A stretch of DNA of 64,000 nucleotides, from the NCBI RefSeq assembly GCF_030345795.1, contig NZ_JAUALB010000001.1:186001-250000 (forward strand), read 5' to 3'. Both the position numbers and the translations under genes were made by a program. The stretch is from Micromonospora sp. WMMA1363 (GTDB lineage Bacteria > Actinomycetota > Actinomycetes > Mycobacteriales > Micromonosporaceae). Below are positions 1 to 8,904 of the stretch, one piece after another (positions within the stretch are counted from its first letter, which is position 1; the number at the start of each line of letters is the position of its first letter). Below the pieces are notes generated by a model. The model had not been told where the DNA came from. It saw nothing but the letters and a program-made list of their open reading frames with translations, and made no database searches.

Positions 1-627
1 GGCCCGATCGGCCCGGGCAGCCGCCCGGGCGTCCGGGCCGGCCGGCGGGCGTTGCCCCGGCGGCAGGTGCCAGGCGCGGACCACGTGCAGCGGTACCTTC
101 CGGGCTGCGGCCTGCTCGAACGCGAAGCCCAGCGCCAACAGCGACTGTTCCGAAGCGTCCACGCCGACCGCGATGTGCCGGCCCCGCGCGGCGGTGTTGC
201 CGCGCACCACCACCACCGGGCAGTGCGCGTGCGCGGTGACCGACACCGTGGTGGAGCCGGCGAGCAGCCCGCCGAACCCGCCGTGTCCCCGTGTTCCGAG
301 CACCACCAGGCCGGCCCGGGCAGACTGTTCCTGGAGCACCAGGGCCGGCGGGCCGTCGTACACGACGCCGGTGACGGTGAGACCCGGGCGGGCGGCGTCC
401 GCAGCCGCCCGCCGGACCAGTTCCTCCACCCGCTGCCGGGCCCCGTCGTCCGGCCAGACGCCGGGCGCCACCCCAGGCCCGATCCAGTGGGCCACGGTCA
501 GCCATTCGAAGACGTACGCCAGCCGCACCGTCCGCCCGCTGCGGCCAGCCTCGTCCAGCGCCCAGTCCAACGCCCGCCCGGCGTCGGGGGAGCCGTCGTA
601 GCCAACCAGGATCTCCGTGCCGCTCAC
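1..627 (-). CDS. Universal stress protein, two UspA domains (3' end outside window)
   Basis: Reading the minus strand from a GTG at 625-627 gives an uninterrupted frame to the window edge. It opens with a typical UspA beta strand ending in the motif GYDGSPDAGRALDWALDEA. The first domain closes with the nucleotide-binding signature GTRGHGGFGG followed by STTVSVTAHAHCPVVVVR. A second domain then starts (HIAVGVDASEQSLLALGFAF). Tandem UspA proteins are cytoplasmic ATP-binding stress proteins, often linked to hypoxia or dormancy in actinobacteria. It lies downstream of the phosphoketolase on the same strand, which suggests one transcription unit. The start lies exactly at the edge of a 56-bp tandem repeat that supplies a weak ribosome site (AAAGG). 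The C-terminus is not visible. Confidence 0.85.
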   Translation of the reverse strand, partial: MSGTEILVGYDGSPDAGRALDWALDEAGRSGRTVRLAYVFEWLTVAHWIGPGVAPGVWPDDGARQRVEELVRRAAADAARPGLTVTGVVYDGPPALVLQEQSARAGLVVLGTRGHGGFGGLLAGSTTVSVTAHAHCPVVVVRGNTAARGRHIAVGVDASEQSLLALGFAFEQAAARKVPLHVVRAWHLPPGQRPPAGPDARAAARADRA

Positions 628-799
628 TGGGCTGGCCTTTGGTTCGCGGCTGCGGGGCTCGCAAGCTCGCTCCTCGCGCTCACTGGGCTGGCCTTTGGTT
701 CGCGGCTGCGGGGCTCGCAAGCTCGCTCCTCGCGCTCACTGGGCTGGCCTTTGGTTCGCGGCTGCGGGGCTCGCAAGCTCGCTCCTCGCGCTCACTGGG
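625..799. repeat. 56-bp tandem repeat, three full copies
   Basis: Three head-to-tail copies of a 56-bp unit occupy 625-680, 681-736 and 737-792, followed by the first 7 bases of a fourth. The copies look identical. Each unit, read on the minus strand, ends with AAAGGCCAGCCCAGTGAGC, that is an SD-like AAAGG followed by a possible GTG start and an overlapping TGA stop. The array sits between the phosphoketolase and the universal stress protein. It supplies both the start of the latter and the out-of-frame stop of the former. Because 56 is not a multiple of 3, each copy shifts frame. Confidence 0.95.
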
Positions 800-3196
800 A
801 GCTGCTTGGGACTGCGGGATTGGTCTCGCGGATCCAGCGCCACTCCGACACCCGGGGTCGTCCGCACCGTGCTCGCGGGTGTAGTCGCGGCAGGACTGGC
901 GGAGGTCGACCATCTGTTGACGCAGCGCCGCGGCCCGGGCGGCGAGCCCCGGAACCCGGTCGATCACGTCGATGACCAAGTGGAACCGGTCCAGGTCGTT
1001 GAGCATCACCATGTCGAACGGCGTCGTGGTGGTGCCCTCCTCCTTGTACCCGCGAACGTGCAGGTTGTCGTGGTTGGTGCGTCGGTAGGTCAGCCGGTGG
1101 ATCAGCCACGGGTAGCCGTGGTACGCGAAGATGACCGGCTTGTCCTCGGTGAAGATGGTGTCGAACTCGGATTCGGAGAGTCCGTGCGGGTGCTCCGACG
1201 CCGGCTGAAGGCGCATCAGGTCGACCACGTTGACCACCCGCACCTTCAGTTCGGGCAGGTGCCGGCCCAGCAGGTCGGCCGCGGCGAGGGTCTCCAGCGT
1301 CGGCACGTCACCGGCGCAGGCGAGCACCACGTCCGGCTCGGAGCCGGTGTCGGTGCTGGCCCACTCCCAGACGCCGATGCCGCGCCGGCAGTGCTGGATC
1401 GCCTCCTGCATCGACAGCCAGTTCGGGGCCGGCTGCTTGCCGGCGACCACCACGTTGATGTACTGCCGGCTGCGCAGGCAGTGGTCCATCGTGGAGAGCA
1501 GGGTGTTCGCGTCCGGCGGCAGGTAGACCCGGACCACCTCCGCCTTCTTGTTCATCACGTGGTCGATGAAGCCCGGGTCCTGGTGCGAGAAGCCGTTGTG
1601 GTCCTGTCGCCAAACGTGGCTGGAGAGCAGGTAGTTGAGCGAGGCGACCGGCTGCCGCCACGGGATGTCCCGGGTCACCTTCAGCCACTTGGCGTGCTGG
1701 TTGACCATCGAGTCAACGATGTGGATGAACGCCTCGTAGCTGGTGAAGATGCCGTGTCGGCCGGTCAGCAGGTACCCCTCCAGCCAGCCCTGGCACAGGT
1801 GCTCGGAGAGCACCTCCATCACCCGCCCGTCGGGGGAGAGATGGTCGTCGCCGGGAACGGTGCCGGCCACCCAGGCGCGGTCGGTGACCTCGAACGCGGC
1901 GCCGAGCCGATTGGAGGCGACCTCGTCCGGGCCGAAGAGCCGGAACGTCTGCGGGTTGGCGGCGATCACGTCCCGGACCCACTTGCCCAGTTCGCCGGTG
2001 GAGCCGGTGACCGTCTGCCCGGGGCTTGGCACGTCGACCGCGTAGTCGCGGAAGTCCGGCAGCGTCAGATCGTGCAGCACCAACCCGCCGTTGGTGACCG
2101 GGTTGGCGCTCATCCGACGGTCCCCGGTCGGCGGCAGCGCCGCCAGCTCGGCCACCGGCGCGCCGGTGGCGTCGAACAGCTCTTCCGGCCGGTAGCTGCG
2201 CAGCCACCGCTCCAACTCGGCCAGGTGCTCCGGGTTGGAGCGAACCTCCGACAGGGGCACCTGGTGCGACCGGTAGGTCCCCTCCACCTGCCTGCCGTCG
2301 ACGTCCCGAGGGCCGGTCCAGCCCTTCGGCGTCCGGAGGACGATCATCGGCCAGCGGGGACGCTCGACCGGTCCGCCGGAGCGGGCCCGTCGCTGGATCG
2401 CGGAGATCTCGTCCAGCGCCCGGTCCAGCGTGCCGGCGAGCGCCTGGTGCACGGTCGCCGGGTCGTCACCGGCGACCACGTGTGGCTGGTACCCGTATCC
2501 GCGCATCAGTTCGAGTAGGTCGGACTCGGGGATCCGGTCGAGTACCGTCGGGTTGGCGATCTTGTAGCCGTTGAGGTGCAGGATGGGTAGTACCGCCCCG
2601 TCCCGGGCCGGGTTGAGGAACACGTTGGACAGCCAGCTCCCGGCCAGTGGTCCGGTCTCGGCCTCGCCGTCGCCGATGACGCAGGCGACCAGCAAGTCGG
2701 GGTTGTCGAACGCCGCACCGTAGGCGTGGCTGAGGGCATACCCCAGCTCACCGCCCTCGTGGATCGAACCCGGCACCTCCGCCGCCACGTGGCTGGGGAT
2801 GCCGCCTGGGAAGGAGAACTGGCGGAACAACTGGGTCATGCCGGCCTCGTCGCGACCGGTGTTGTGGTAACGCTCGCTCCAGGTGCCCTCCAGCCAGGTG
2901 TTCGCGACGATCGCCGGACCACCGTGGCCGGGACCGGTGATGAACATGGCGGACAGGTCACGGGCGACGATGACCCGGTTGAGGTGCGCGTAGAGCAGGT
3001 TCAGGCCGGGGCTCGTGCCCCAGTGCCCGAGCAGCCGGGGCTTGACGTGCTCCGGCGCGAGGGGCTCGCGGAGCAGTGGATTGTCCAGCAGGTAGATCTG
3101 CCCGACGGTGAGGTAGTTCGTCGCACGCCAGTACGCGTCCAGCCGGCGCAGCTCTTCTTCGGTCAGCGGGCTGTGCAGGTCGGTTGCGGTGTCCAT
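680..3196 (-). CDS. xfp: Xylulose-5-phosphate/fructose-6-phosphate phosphoketolase, probable C-terminal frameshift
   Basis: ThDP-dependent phosphoketolase: cleaves xylulose-5-P or fructose-6-P with phosphate to acetyl phosphate plus an aldose phosphate, in the cytoplasm. Visible are GHWGTSPG (about residues 57-64), GPGHGGPA (about 88), the ThDP/Mg motif GDGEAETG (about 175-182) and [13 protein letters not shown] chose the ATG at 3194-3196; the longer frame to 3256 has no ribosome site. The frame gives 838 residues, about 40 more than the family norm. The last 57 residues (after DDP) are low-complexity and read through the tandem repeat. Adding one C to the C run at 854-857 would give [10 protein letters not shown], matching the usual family ending, with a stop at 792-794. 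So the annotated tail is probably a frameshift product. It is flanked by universal stress genes on both sides. Confidence 0.93.
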   Translation of the reverse strand: MDTATDLHSPLTEEELRRLDAYWRATNYLTVGQIYLLDNPLLREPLAPEHVKPRLLGHWGTSPGLNLLYAHLNRVIVARDLSAMFITGPGHGGPAIVANTWLEGTWSERYHNTGRDEAGMTQLFRQFSFPGGIPSHVAAEVPGSIHEGGELGYALSHAYGAAFDNPDLLVACVIGDGEAETGPLAGSWLSNVFLNPARDGAVLPILHLNGYKIANPTVLDRIPESDLLELMRGYGYQPHVVAGDDPATVHQALAGTLDRALDEISAIQRRARSGGPVERPRWPMIVLRTPKGWTGPRDVDGRQVEGTYRSHQVPLSEVRSNPEHLAELERWLRSYRPEELFDATGAPVAELAALPPTGDRRMSANPVTNGGLVLHDLTLPDFRDYAVDVPSPGQTVTGSTGELGKWVRDVIAANPQTFRLFGPDEVASNRLGAAFEVTDRAWVAGTVPGDDHLSPDGRVMEVLSEHLCQGWLEGYLLTGRHGIFTSYEAFIHIVDSMVNQHAKWLKVTRDIPWRQPVASLNYLLSSHVWRQDHNGFSHQDPGFIDHVMNKKAEVVRVYLPPDANTLLSTMDHCLRSRQYINVVVAGKQPAPNWLSMQEAIQHCRRGIGVWEWASTDTGSEPDVVLACAGDVPTLETLAAADLLGRHLPELKVRVVNVVDLMRLQPASEHPHGLSESEFDTIFTEDKPVIFAYHGYPWLIHRLTYRRTNHDNLHVRGYKEEGTTTTPFDMVMLNDLDRFHLVIDVIDRVPGLAARAAALRQQMVDLRQSCRDYTREHGADDPGCRSGAGSARPIPQSQAAPSEREERACEPRSREPKASPVSARSELASPAAANQRPAQ

Positions 3197-3283
3197 CTGC
3201 CTGAGCCTCTCGCGGGTCGGGGAGTGGCGTATCCGGGAAGGAGTGTCTCGGGTCATCAGCGTCGCCGAAGCGGCCGTGCCGGA

Positions 3284-4126
3284 TCAGGGTCCTTGGTCCC
3301 TTACGTCCGGGGCCTCCGTCGCGGCGAGGCCCCTTACCACGATCACCGGCGCCGGTGAGTGGTAGAGCACCGACTGGCTCACCGAGCCGAGCATGCCTCG
3401 CCCGGGCTGGTCGCCTCGCGTGGCCACCACCGACACCTGCGACGAGCGCGACTGCTCGACGAGGACGGTGCCCGGGTCGCCGCGGACGGTGTGGCACTCC
3501 ACCGGCACGTCCGGGTGCCGCCCGCCGATCCGGGCGACGATCCCGGCGAGCACCGCCGGGTCGGCGTCCGCGCGGTCCGGCTCCACGACGCGGACGGCGA
3601 CCAGCCGCGCCCCGCGGCGGGCGGCGCAGCCGAACGCCCATGCCAGCGCCTGCCGGGAGTCGGCGGAGCCGTCCACGCCGACCAGCACCGGGCCCTCCGG
3701 CGGCGGCCCACGGCGGGTCACCAGCACCGGGCACCCGGCCCGGGCGGCGACCTGCACGGTCGGTGTTTCGGCGGACACCCAGCCCGGGGCGGTGCTCATC
3801 CCGCCGTCGCCGACGACGACCAGGTACGCCGACCCGGAGCGGCGGATCAGCGCCTCCACCACCGGGCCCTCGGCGATCTCACCGTTGATTGTCAGGGTCT
3901 CGTCGACATCCCGGGCCACCTCCTCGGCTCGGGTGAGGAGTTCCTCCGCCGCGTCGTGCGGCCCGACCACCGACGGCGCCGCCAGCGCCGCCGCCCAGTC
4001 GAACGCGTGCAGCAGGCACAGCGGCCTGTCGTGCGCGGCGGCCTCCTGAGCCGCCAACCGGACCAGCGGCAGACTCCACCGCGAGCCGACCCCGGCGAGC
4101 ACCGGCGCGTCGGTGGCCACGGCCAT
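3284..4126 (-). CDS. Universal stress protein, tandem UspA domains
   Basis: A 280-residue protein with two UspA folds. The second domain is canonical, with VLVGVDGSADSRQALAWA near residues 146-163 and a C-terminal ATP-site region (GMLGSVSQSVLYHSPAPVIVV). The first domain is more diverged. The ATG at 4124-4126 is preceded by a clear GGAGGTGA about 8 bases upstream. It lies upstream of the phosphoketolase on the same strand with a gap of about 87 bases, suggesting a stress or low-oxygen metabolic unit: USP, phosphoketolase, USP. Function beyond nucleotide-binding stress protein cannot be set from sequence. Confidence 0.9.
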   Translation of the reverse strand: MAVATDAPVLAGVGSRWSLPLVRLAAQEAAAHDRPLCLLHAFDWAAALAAPSVVGPHDAAEELLTRAEEVARDVDETLTINGEIAEGPVVEALIRRSGSAYLVVVGDGGMSTAPGWVSAETPTVQVAARAGCPVLVTRRGPPPEGPVLVGVDGSADSRQALAWAFGCAARRGARLVAVRVVEPDRADADPAVLAGIVARIGGRHPDVPVECHTVRGDPGTVLVEQSRSSQVSVVATRGDQPGRGMLGSVSQSVLYHSPAPVIVVRGLAATEAPDVRDQGP

Positions 4127-4639
4127 CCGGCATCACCTCCGCAGGCGTCGCGCCGGCCCTCCACCCAGGCTAGTCCCAGTGACACGGTGGCGGGGCGGCT
4201 CAGTGGAATCCCACACCACGTGCAGGACGTCGTCTCCGCGGTGCGGGTGGTGTCGAGCGGGGTGCGATGGCCTGGGTCTGGGTCTGGGCCGGCGGAGCCG
4301 GTGCCGGGGCGTGCGGGTGGTTCGGCCAGCCCCGCCGGACCGCGGGGACCGCGGCGCGGGTACTGCCCGCTGAGGCGCGTAGCCAGGTCGGTGAGTTGAT
4401 GGTCGTCGACTCGATCGCGATCTGACCGTGCGACGGAATCAGCCGGGCCGGTCGGGGCGTCGGTACCCACCGTTGATGGCGGTTCACCCAACCAAGCATC
4501 GCAGCACCCGCATGGCAGCTGGTGGCTGACGTGGCATCGGTGGAACACTTTCAGCGACCTCACAGCGGCATTCGATACCGTGCACCCGTAACCCGTCCCG
4601 CTCCCCGGAGCGCGGGCACCAGACCCAGCGGGAGTTCCG
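4127..4639. other. Intergenic region between divergent genes, 513 bp
   Basis: This stretch separates the leftward universal stress gene from the rightward Spo0M-like gene. Long open frames here are GC-driven shadows without ribosome sites. It should hold two divergent promoters, but I see no convincing -35/-10 pair and no repeat. Confidence 0.5.
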
Positions 4640-5602
4640 ATGGTCTTCAAGAAGATGTTGAGCGCGTTCGGTGTGGGTGGTCCCAGCGTCGACACCGTCC
4701 TGGCGAATCCGAACACCCGACCCGGCCTGGCCCTGGACGGTCAGGTAAACCTGCTCGGGGGTGAGGCGCCGGCCAACATCGAGCAGATCGTCGTCGGCCT
4801 GGTCACCCGGGTCGAGATCGAAGGGCACGACACCGAGTACGCGGGCGTCATGGAGTTCCACCGGATGCCGGTCTCCGGGCCGCTCCAGCTCGCCCCGAAG
4901 CAGCAGCTGTCGATCCCCTTCCAGCTGCCGGTACCGTGGGAGACGCCGATCACCGACGTGTACGGCCAGCGCCTGCACGGCATGACCATGGGCCTGCGCA
5001 CCGAGTTGGCGATCGCGCGTGCCGTCGACAAGAGCGATCTGGACCAGGTCAACGTGCACCCGCTGCCGGTGCACGAGCGGATCCTGGAGGCGTTCCAGCG
5101 GCTCGGTTTCCGGTTCAAGCACGCCGACCTGGAGCGCGGCCACATCCACGGCACGCAGCAGACGCTGCCTTTCTACCAGGAGATCGAGTTTTTCGCCGCC
5201 CCGCAGTACGCGCAGACGATCAGCGAGGTGGAGCTGACCTTCGTCACCAGCCCGCACGGGGTCGACGTGATCCTGGAGTGTGACAAGCGCGGCGGCTTCT
5301 TCACCTCGGGGCACGACGTGTTCGGCCGCTACCAGGTCTCGCACGCCGACGCTGACCGGGTCGACTGGACCCAGGTGGTCGACGGCTGGCTGCGGGAGAC
5401 CACCTCCCGGTACGGGAGCCTGCGGGCGCAGGGCTTCGGCATGCCACACCAGCACGGCCGCGGCCACGGCCACCGCGGGATGGGCATCGGCGGTGTCGTG
5501 GCCGGTGCCGCGCTCGGCGTGGCCGGCGGCATGATCGCCGGCGAGATGATCGAGGACGCGTTCGAGGGCGACGTCGCCGAGGACTTCGGCTTCGACGGGT
5601 AG
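4640..5602 (+). CDS. Spo0M-like sporulation-control protein
   Basis: A 320-residue protein of the Spo0M (SpoOM) family, arrestin-like proteins first described as negative regulators of sporulation in Bacillus and widespread in actinobacteria. The N-terminal 240 residues carry family features: the opening FKKMLSAFGVGGPSVDT, the segment VEIEGHDTEYAGVMEFHRM, and PFQLPVPWETPITDVYG. The C-terminus differs: a His/Gly-rich linker (residues about 268-280) leads into a glycine-zipper-like hydrophobic stretch (GGVVAGAALGVAGGMIAGEM) and an acidic tail, which may contact membrane. The ATG follows a GGGAG site. An intrinsic terminator follows immediately, so it is probably monocistronic. Confidence 0.85.
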   Translation: MVFKKMLSAFGVGGPSVDTVLANPNTRPGLALDGQVNLLGGEAPANIEQIVVGLVTRVEIEGHDTEYAGVMEFHRMPVSGPLQLAPKQQLSIPFQLPVPWETPITDVYGQRLHGMTMGLRTELAIARAVDKSDLDQVNVHPLPVHERILEAFQRLGFRFKHADLERGHIHGTQQTLPFYQEIEFFAAPQYAQTISEVELTFVTSPHGVDVILECDKRGGFFTSGHDVFGRYQVSHADADRVDWTQVVDGWLRETTSRYGSLRAQGFGMPHQHGRGHGHRGMGIGGVVAGAALGVAGGMIAGEMIEDAFEGDVAEDFGFDG

Positions 5603-5616
5603 CCCCGGAGACGTAA

Positions 5617-5652
5617 CGGTGCCCTCCGGGAGGAACATCCCGGAGGGCACCG
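5617..5652 (+). terminator. Intrinsic terminator after spo0M-like gene
   Basis: A perfect 15-bp inverted repeat (arms 5617-5631 and 5638-5652) with a 6-base loop lies 15 bases after the Spo0M-like stop. There is no long T tract, as is usual in high-GC actinobacteria. It may also serve the converging minus-strand gene that ends at 5668. Confidence 0.8.
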
Positions 5653-5667
5653 GTCGTAGCGGGGCGG

Positions 5668-6047
5668 TTAGCGTCGGGTCATCCGCCGCTCCTCACCGGA
5701 GCGCCGTGCCGTGCCGGCCTTCGCCAGCCCTCGGCTGACCAGGTACGCAGCGGTCAGGACGGACAGGTACCACCACGCCAGGGTCGGGTTGTTGATGTTC
5801 AGCCCGTCGATGGCAGAACCACGCCAGAAGGCGGCGATGACGACGACCACGACCGCGGCGGCGTAGATCCAGAACTCGGTGGTCAGGAACGACTGCTTCG
5901 TCTCCGTACCCGGGACGGCATCTGCTCCCGGTGTCCGTCGCCCGCCGTCGGCATCTGCCGGGTGGGCGCCTCCTGCATGGCCGCGCGTTTCTGGATGTCC
6001 GCCGCGGGACGGTTCATCGGCCTGGTGGATGCAGCCTGCGTGCTCAT
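5668..6047 (-). pseudogene. Small membrane protein with apparent frameshift
   Basis: Two overlapping minus-strand frames make one gene only if a base is inserted. The N-terminal part begins at the ATG at 6045-6047, preceded by a strong GAGGGAGGA site, and reads MSTQAASTRPMNRPAADIQK onward to about residue 45. The C-terminal part, in the next frame, has TETKQSFLTTEFWIYAAAVV, two hydrophobic segments and a basic tail, ending at 5668. The second frame has no start of its own nearby. One extra C in the CCCGGG run at 5909-5914 would fuse them into a protein of about 126 residues with two membrane segments. This is either a real pseudogene or a sequence error. Function unknown. Confidence 0.6.
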
Positions 6048-6205
6048 CTGGTCCTCCCTCAAGGATTTGATGAGTGCCGCGACCCCTCGCCCCGCTACCG
6101 CGTATCGGCCACGGCACGGTTCGTGTACTTGGCGGGGGCACCCCGCGTCTACCCGATCGGCCGGGGGCAGTAACCCCGCCCCCGGCCGGGAATTGGGGTC
6201 TCCGC

Positions 6206-8248
6206 TCAGCGCAGGCCGTTGCGGATCGCCACACCGACCAGCTGGTCCGGGTCGTCGGTGAGAACGCCGTCCACGCCGAGGTCTATGACCCGCTGCAGCA
6301 CCGCCGGGTCGTTGACGACGTATGGGATCACGTCCAGCCCGTACCGCCGCTGAAGGGTGCGGACGTCCGGTCCGTGGAAGTACGCCGGGTTCTCCCGCAG
6401 GTACCAGTCGGCGGACGCGACCACGCCCTGCTTCGGGTCGTGGACCTGCCAGTTCGACGACACCGTCGTCGCCCCGGCGGCCCGGACCAGTTTGCCCAGG
6501 TCGCGGTGCTTCCACCAGTTCAGTCCGCCGAGCCACGGGCTCGGCACGGCCGGGTCGTCGTAGACGGTCCGCAGCGAGCACTCGTCGGCGAGGCCGGCGC
6601 ACTCGGCCGGGCCGTACTGCCAGACCAGGGCGACGGTGTCGATGCGCCGGTCCAGCTTCCGGGCGTACCGGATCGTCCGCCAGTCGAACGACTGGATCGT
6701 GGCGCGGTCGGTGAAGCGTGCCCGCTGGAGCGCGGTGACCAGTTTGCGGGTGAACACGTCGTACGGGGCGGTGTCGGCCACCAGCGGGCTGATCTTCGTC
6801 TCGATGTTCATTCGGACGTCGCTTCGGCCACTGGCCCGCACCAGGGCGAAGACCTCGTCCAGAGTGGGGATCCGGGCGCCCGGCACGGCGACCTGATCAG
6901 GCGCGTCGGCCGGGGTCTTCGAACCGCAGTCCAGCGTTCTCAGCTGGGCCAGGGTCAGGTCGTGCACCCGCTTGCCGACGTACGGGAACGTCGGGTCACC
7001 CGGCCACGCCGGAGCGGTGTCAGCGCAGTTCGAGCCGTTGACGGTGCGGTCGTGCAGCACGACCAGGTGCCCGTCGGCGCTCACCCCGGTGTCGAACTCC
7101 AGCGTGGAGATCGCCGGGTTCGCCAGGGCGTGCGCGAACGCGGGCAGGGTGTTCTCCGGCCGGGCGGCCCGACCACCCCGGTGCGCCTGAACGTCGAACG
7201 GCGACGCGTACACCCTCGGCAGGCGCATCCCACGCTGCGCGAGCAGGCCGCGTAGCCGGTCCGGGTAGTCGGTGATGATGCCGTCCACCCCGTCGTCGAG
7301 GAGCTTGGCCATGGTCGGCACGTCGTTGACGGTCCACGGGATCACCGTGATGCCGCTGCGGTGGGCGTGCGCGACCATCTGCCTCGTCACGTACGGCCGG
7401 TAGTCGGGGTCGGTGACCGTGCCGTTCTGCGGGAACCCGTGCACCGGTGAGAAGGTCTTCACGCCGAAGCTGCGGATCGCGGCGATCGGGTCGCCGTCGA
7501 AGTCGTCGATGTCCAGCCCACCCAGCCACGGCGAGGCGCCTGGCTGTCCGGTCTGGAGGAAGTCGTAGTTGGTCAGTGCCACCAGTGGCAGCCGTGGCTC
7601 GACCTGGCGCATCCGCATCAGCGCGCCCCAGTCGAAGCTCTGGATCGTCACCCGCTTCAGCATCCCGGCGGAGCGGATCTCCGCCGCGGTAACCTGCACG
7701 AACTGCTCGCGCGGGGCGGTCTCGGCCGGGGCGCCGGCCTCCACCTTGGTCTCGATGTTCAGCATCACGTCGTCCGCGCGGTACCTCTTGACCAGGTCGA
7801 ACACCTCGCGCAGCAGCGGCATCCGGGCGCCCGGCACGGCGAGCTGGCCGGGTCGGTCGGGCAGGGTCCGCGCCCCGCAGTCCAGCGTCCGCACCTGCGC
7901 CAGGGTCAGCGTGTTGACGTACTTCCCGACGTACGGGAACTCCGGGTCGCCGGGCGTCGGGGGTGCGGTGTCGACGCACTTCGCCCCGTTCACCCGACGG
8001 TCGTGGGTGACGACCGCCTGGCCGTCCTCGGTGATCTGCACGTCCAGTTCCAGGGTGTCCACACCCAACTGCAGGGCATTGCCGAAGGACGCGAGGGTGC
8101 TCTCCACCCGCAACCCCAGGCCGCCGCGGTGGGCCTGTAGGTCGATCGTCCGGTCTGGACGTGGCCGCGCCTGGGCGGGTGCGGTGAGACCGACTGTCGC
8201 GGTCGCCGCCACCAGGGCGGCGACGGCGGTACGCCGTACGGTGCGCAA
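6206..8248 (-). CDS. Secreted tandem glycerophosphodiester phosphodiesterase
   Basis: A 680-residue protein with a signal peptide (basic MRTVRRTAVAALVAATATVG, cleavage near AQA) followed by two complete GDPD domains, about residues 38-335 and 345-680. Each has the metal/catalytic motifs AHRGG, a LE(L/F)D strand and a HDR(R/T)VNG loop. The first domain reads VESTLASF where the family has PENTL; the second keeps PENTLPAF. The enzyme should hydrolyse glycerophosphodiesters outside the cell. The start is a TTG at 8246-8248; purine-rich GGAGGGGAGAAGGAG lies just upstream, with no better start for the signal peptide. Both domains share long identical phrases, so it arose by internal duplication. 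Confidence 0.88.
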   Translation of the reverse strand: MRTVRRTAVAALVAATATVGLTAPAQARPRPDRTIDLQAHRGGLGLRVESTLASFGNALQLGVDTLELDVQITEDGQAVVTHDRRVNGAKCVDTAPPTPGDPEFPYVGKYVNTLTLAQVRTLDCGARTLPDRPGQLAVPGARMPLLREVFDLVKRYRADDVMLNIETKVEAGAPAETAPREQFVQVTAAEIRSAGMLKRVTIQSFDWGALMRMRQVEPRLPLVALTNYDFLQTGQPGASPWLGGLDIDDFDGDPIAAIRSFGVKTFSPVHGFPQNGTVTDPDYRPYVTRQMVAHAHRSGITVIPWTVNDVPTMAKLLDDGVDGIITDYPDRLRGLLAQRGMRLPRVYASPFDVQAHRGGRAARPENTLPAFAHALANPAISTLEFDTGVSADGHLVVLHDRTVNGSNCADTAPAWPGDPTFPYVGKRVHDLTLAQLRTLDCGSKTPADAPDQVAVPGARIPTLDEVFALVRASGRSDVRMNIETKISPLVADTAPYDVFTRKLVTALQRARFTDRATIQSFDWRTIRYARKLDRRIDTVALVWQYGPAECAGLADECSLRTVYDDPAVPSPWLGGLNWWKHRDLGKLVRAAGATTVSSNWQVHDPKQGVVASADWYLRENPAYFHGPDVRTLQRRYGLDVIPYVVNDPAVLQRVIDLGVDGVLTDDPDQLVGVAIRNGLR

Positions 8249-8420
8249 TCTCCTTCTCCCCTCCCGCCGGGTTTCCCGCAGGTCCGTCGTTCAGCATCGG
8301 CAGCGGGGACGGCGGGCGGGCGAGCACCGGGCGACGTCCGGGTGAACCGGCCGTGCGGGTTTGACCGGCCGGGTGCCGGGCACGCGGGGGAGACCGACGA
8401 ATTCTGCGAGGTGAGACAGC

Positions 8421-8828
8421 ATGCGTGAGGACGACATGCGGAACGAGGCCGCCCGGCGGGCCGAGGAGCGGATCGCCGGTGGCAGGTACGGCGAGGGCGT
8501 CCTGGACGAGGTGACCGTGCCCCGCACCGACGTGCAGCGGGTCATCCAGGACGAGGACCCGGACGATCCGGCGCACGTGCGCGTCGATCCCCGGGTGCTG
8601 CGCGACGGTGGCCCCACCCGCGGTCAGGGCGCGGTCACGACCACCGGCGGTACCGCCGGCCCGGCCAGCGTCCGCCGGGTGGCCAGGCAGCCAGAACGGC
8701 ACCCCGGCAGGGTCGCTCCCACCACCACGGGCGATGCCACCACCGGTGGCCTCAGCACCCCGACGGCCGGCTCCACCAGCGACCAGTCGGGTCCGGCGGT
8801 CCACACGGCCAACCTGTCCAACGACTGA
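8421..8828 (+). CDS. Conserved hypothetical protein, hydrophilic
   Basis: A 135-residue protein with a charged N-terminal helix (MREDDMRNEAARRAEERIAG) and a Thr/Gly/Pro-rich, probably disordered C-terminal half. There is no signal peptide or membrane segment. The ATG follows GAGGTGAGACAGC, a good ribosome site. It is divergent from the GDPD gene and convergent with the helicase, with a shared hairpin downstream. I do not recognise a function. Confidence 0.7.
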   Translation: MREDDMRNEAARRAEERIAGGRYGEGVLDEVTVPRTDVQRVIQDEDPDDPAHVRVDPRVLRDGGPTRGQGAVTTTGGTAGPASVRRVARQPERHPGRVAPTTTGDATTGGLSTPTAGSTSDQSGPAVHTANLSND

Positions 8829-8840
8829 CCCGACGCCTGT

Positions 8841-8897
8841 TGATCATGAGGTTGGCGGCGAAGCGGGCACGCCAACCGCCGCCAAACCTCAAGATCA
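8841..8897. terminator. Bidirectional hairpin between convergent genes
   Basis: A long imperfect inverted repeat: TGATCATGAGGTTGGCGGC (8841-8859) pairs with its near complement at 8878-8897, with one mismatch and one bulge, around an 18-base loop. It sits between the stop of the hypothetical gene and the stop of the helicase on the other strand, so it can terminate both. Confidence 0.7.
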
Positions 8898-8904
8898 GTC
8901 CTGC

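Noticed and set aside
617..2518. A 633-codon plus-strand frame over the phosphoketolase
   Set aside because: Its product has no recognisable fold and lies antisense to conserved ThDP motifs.
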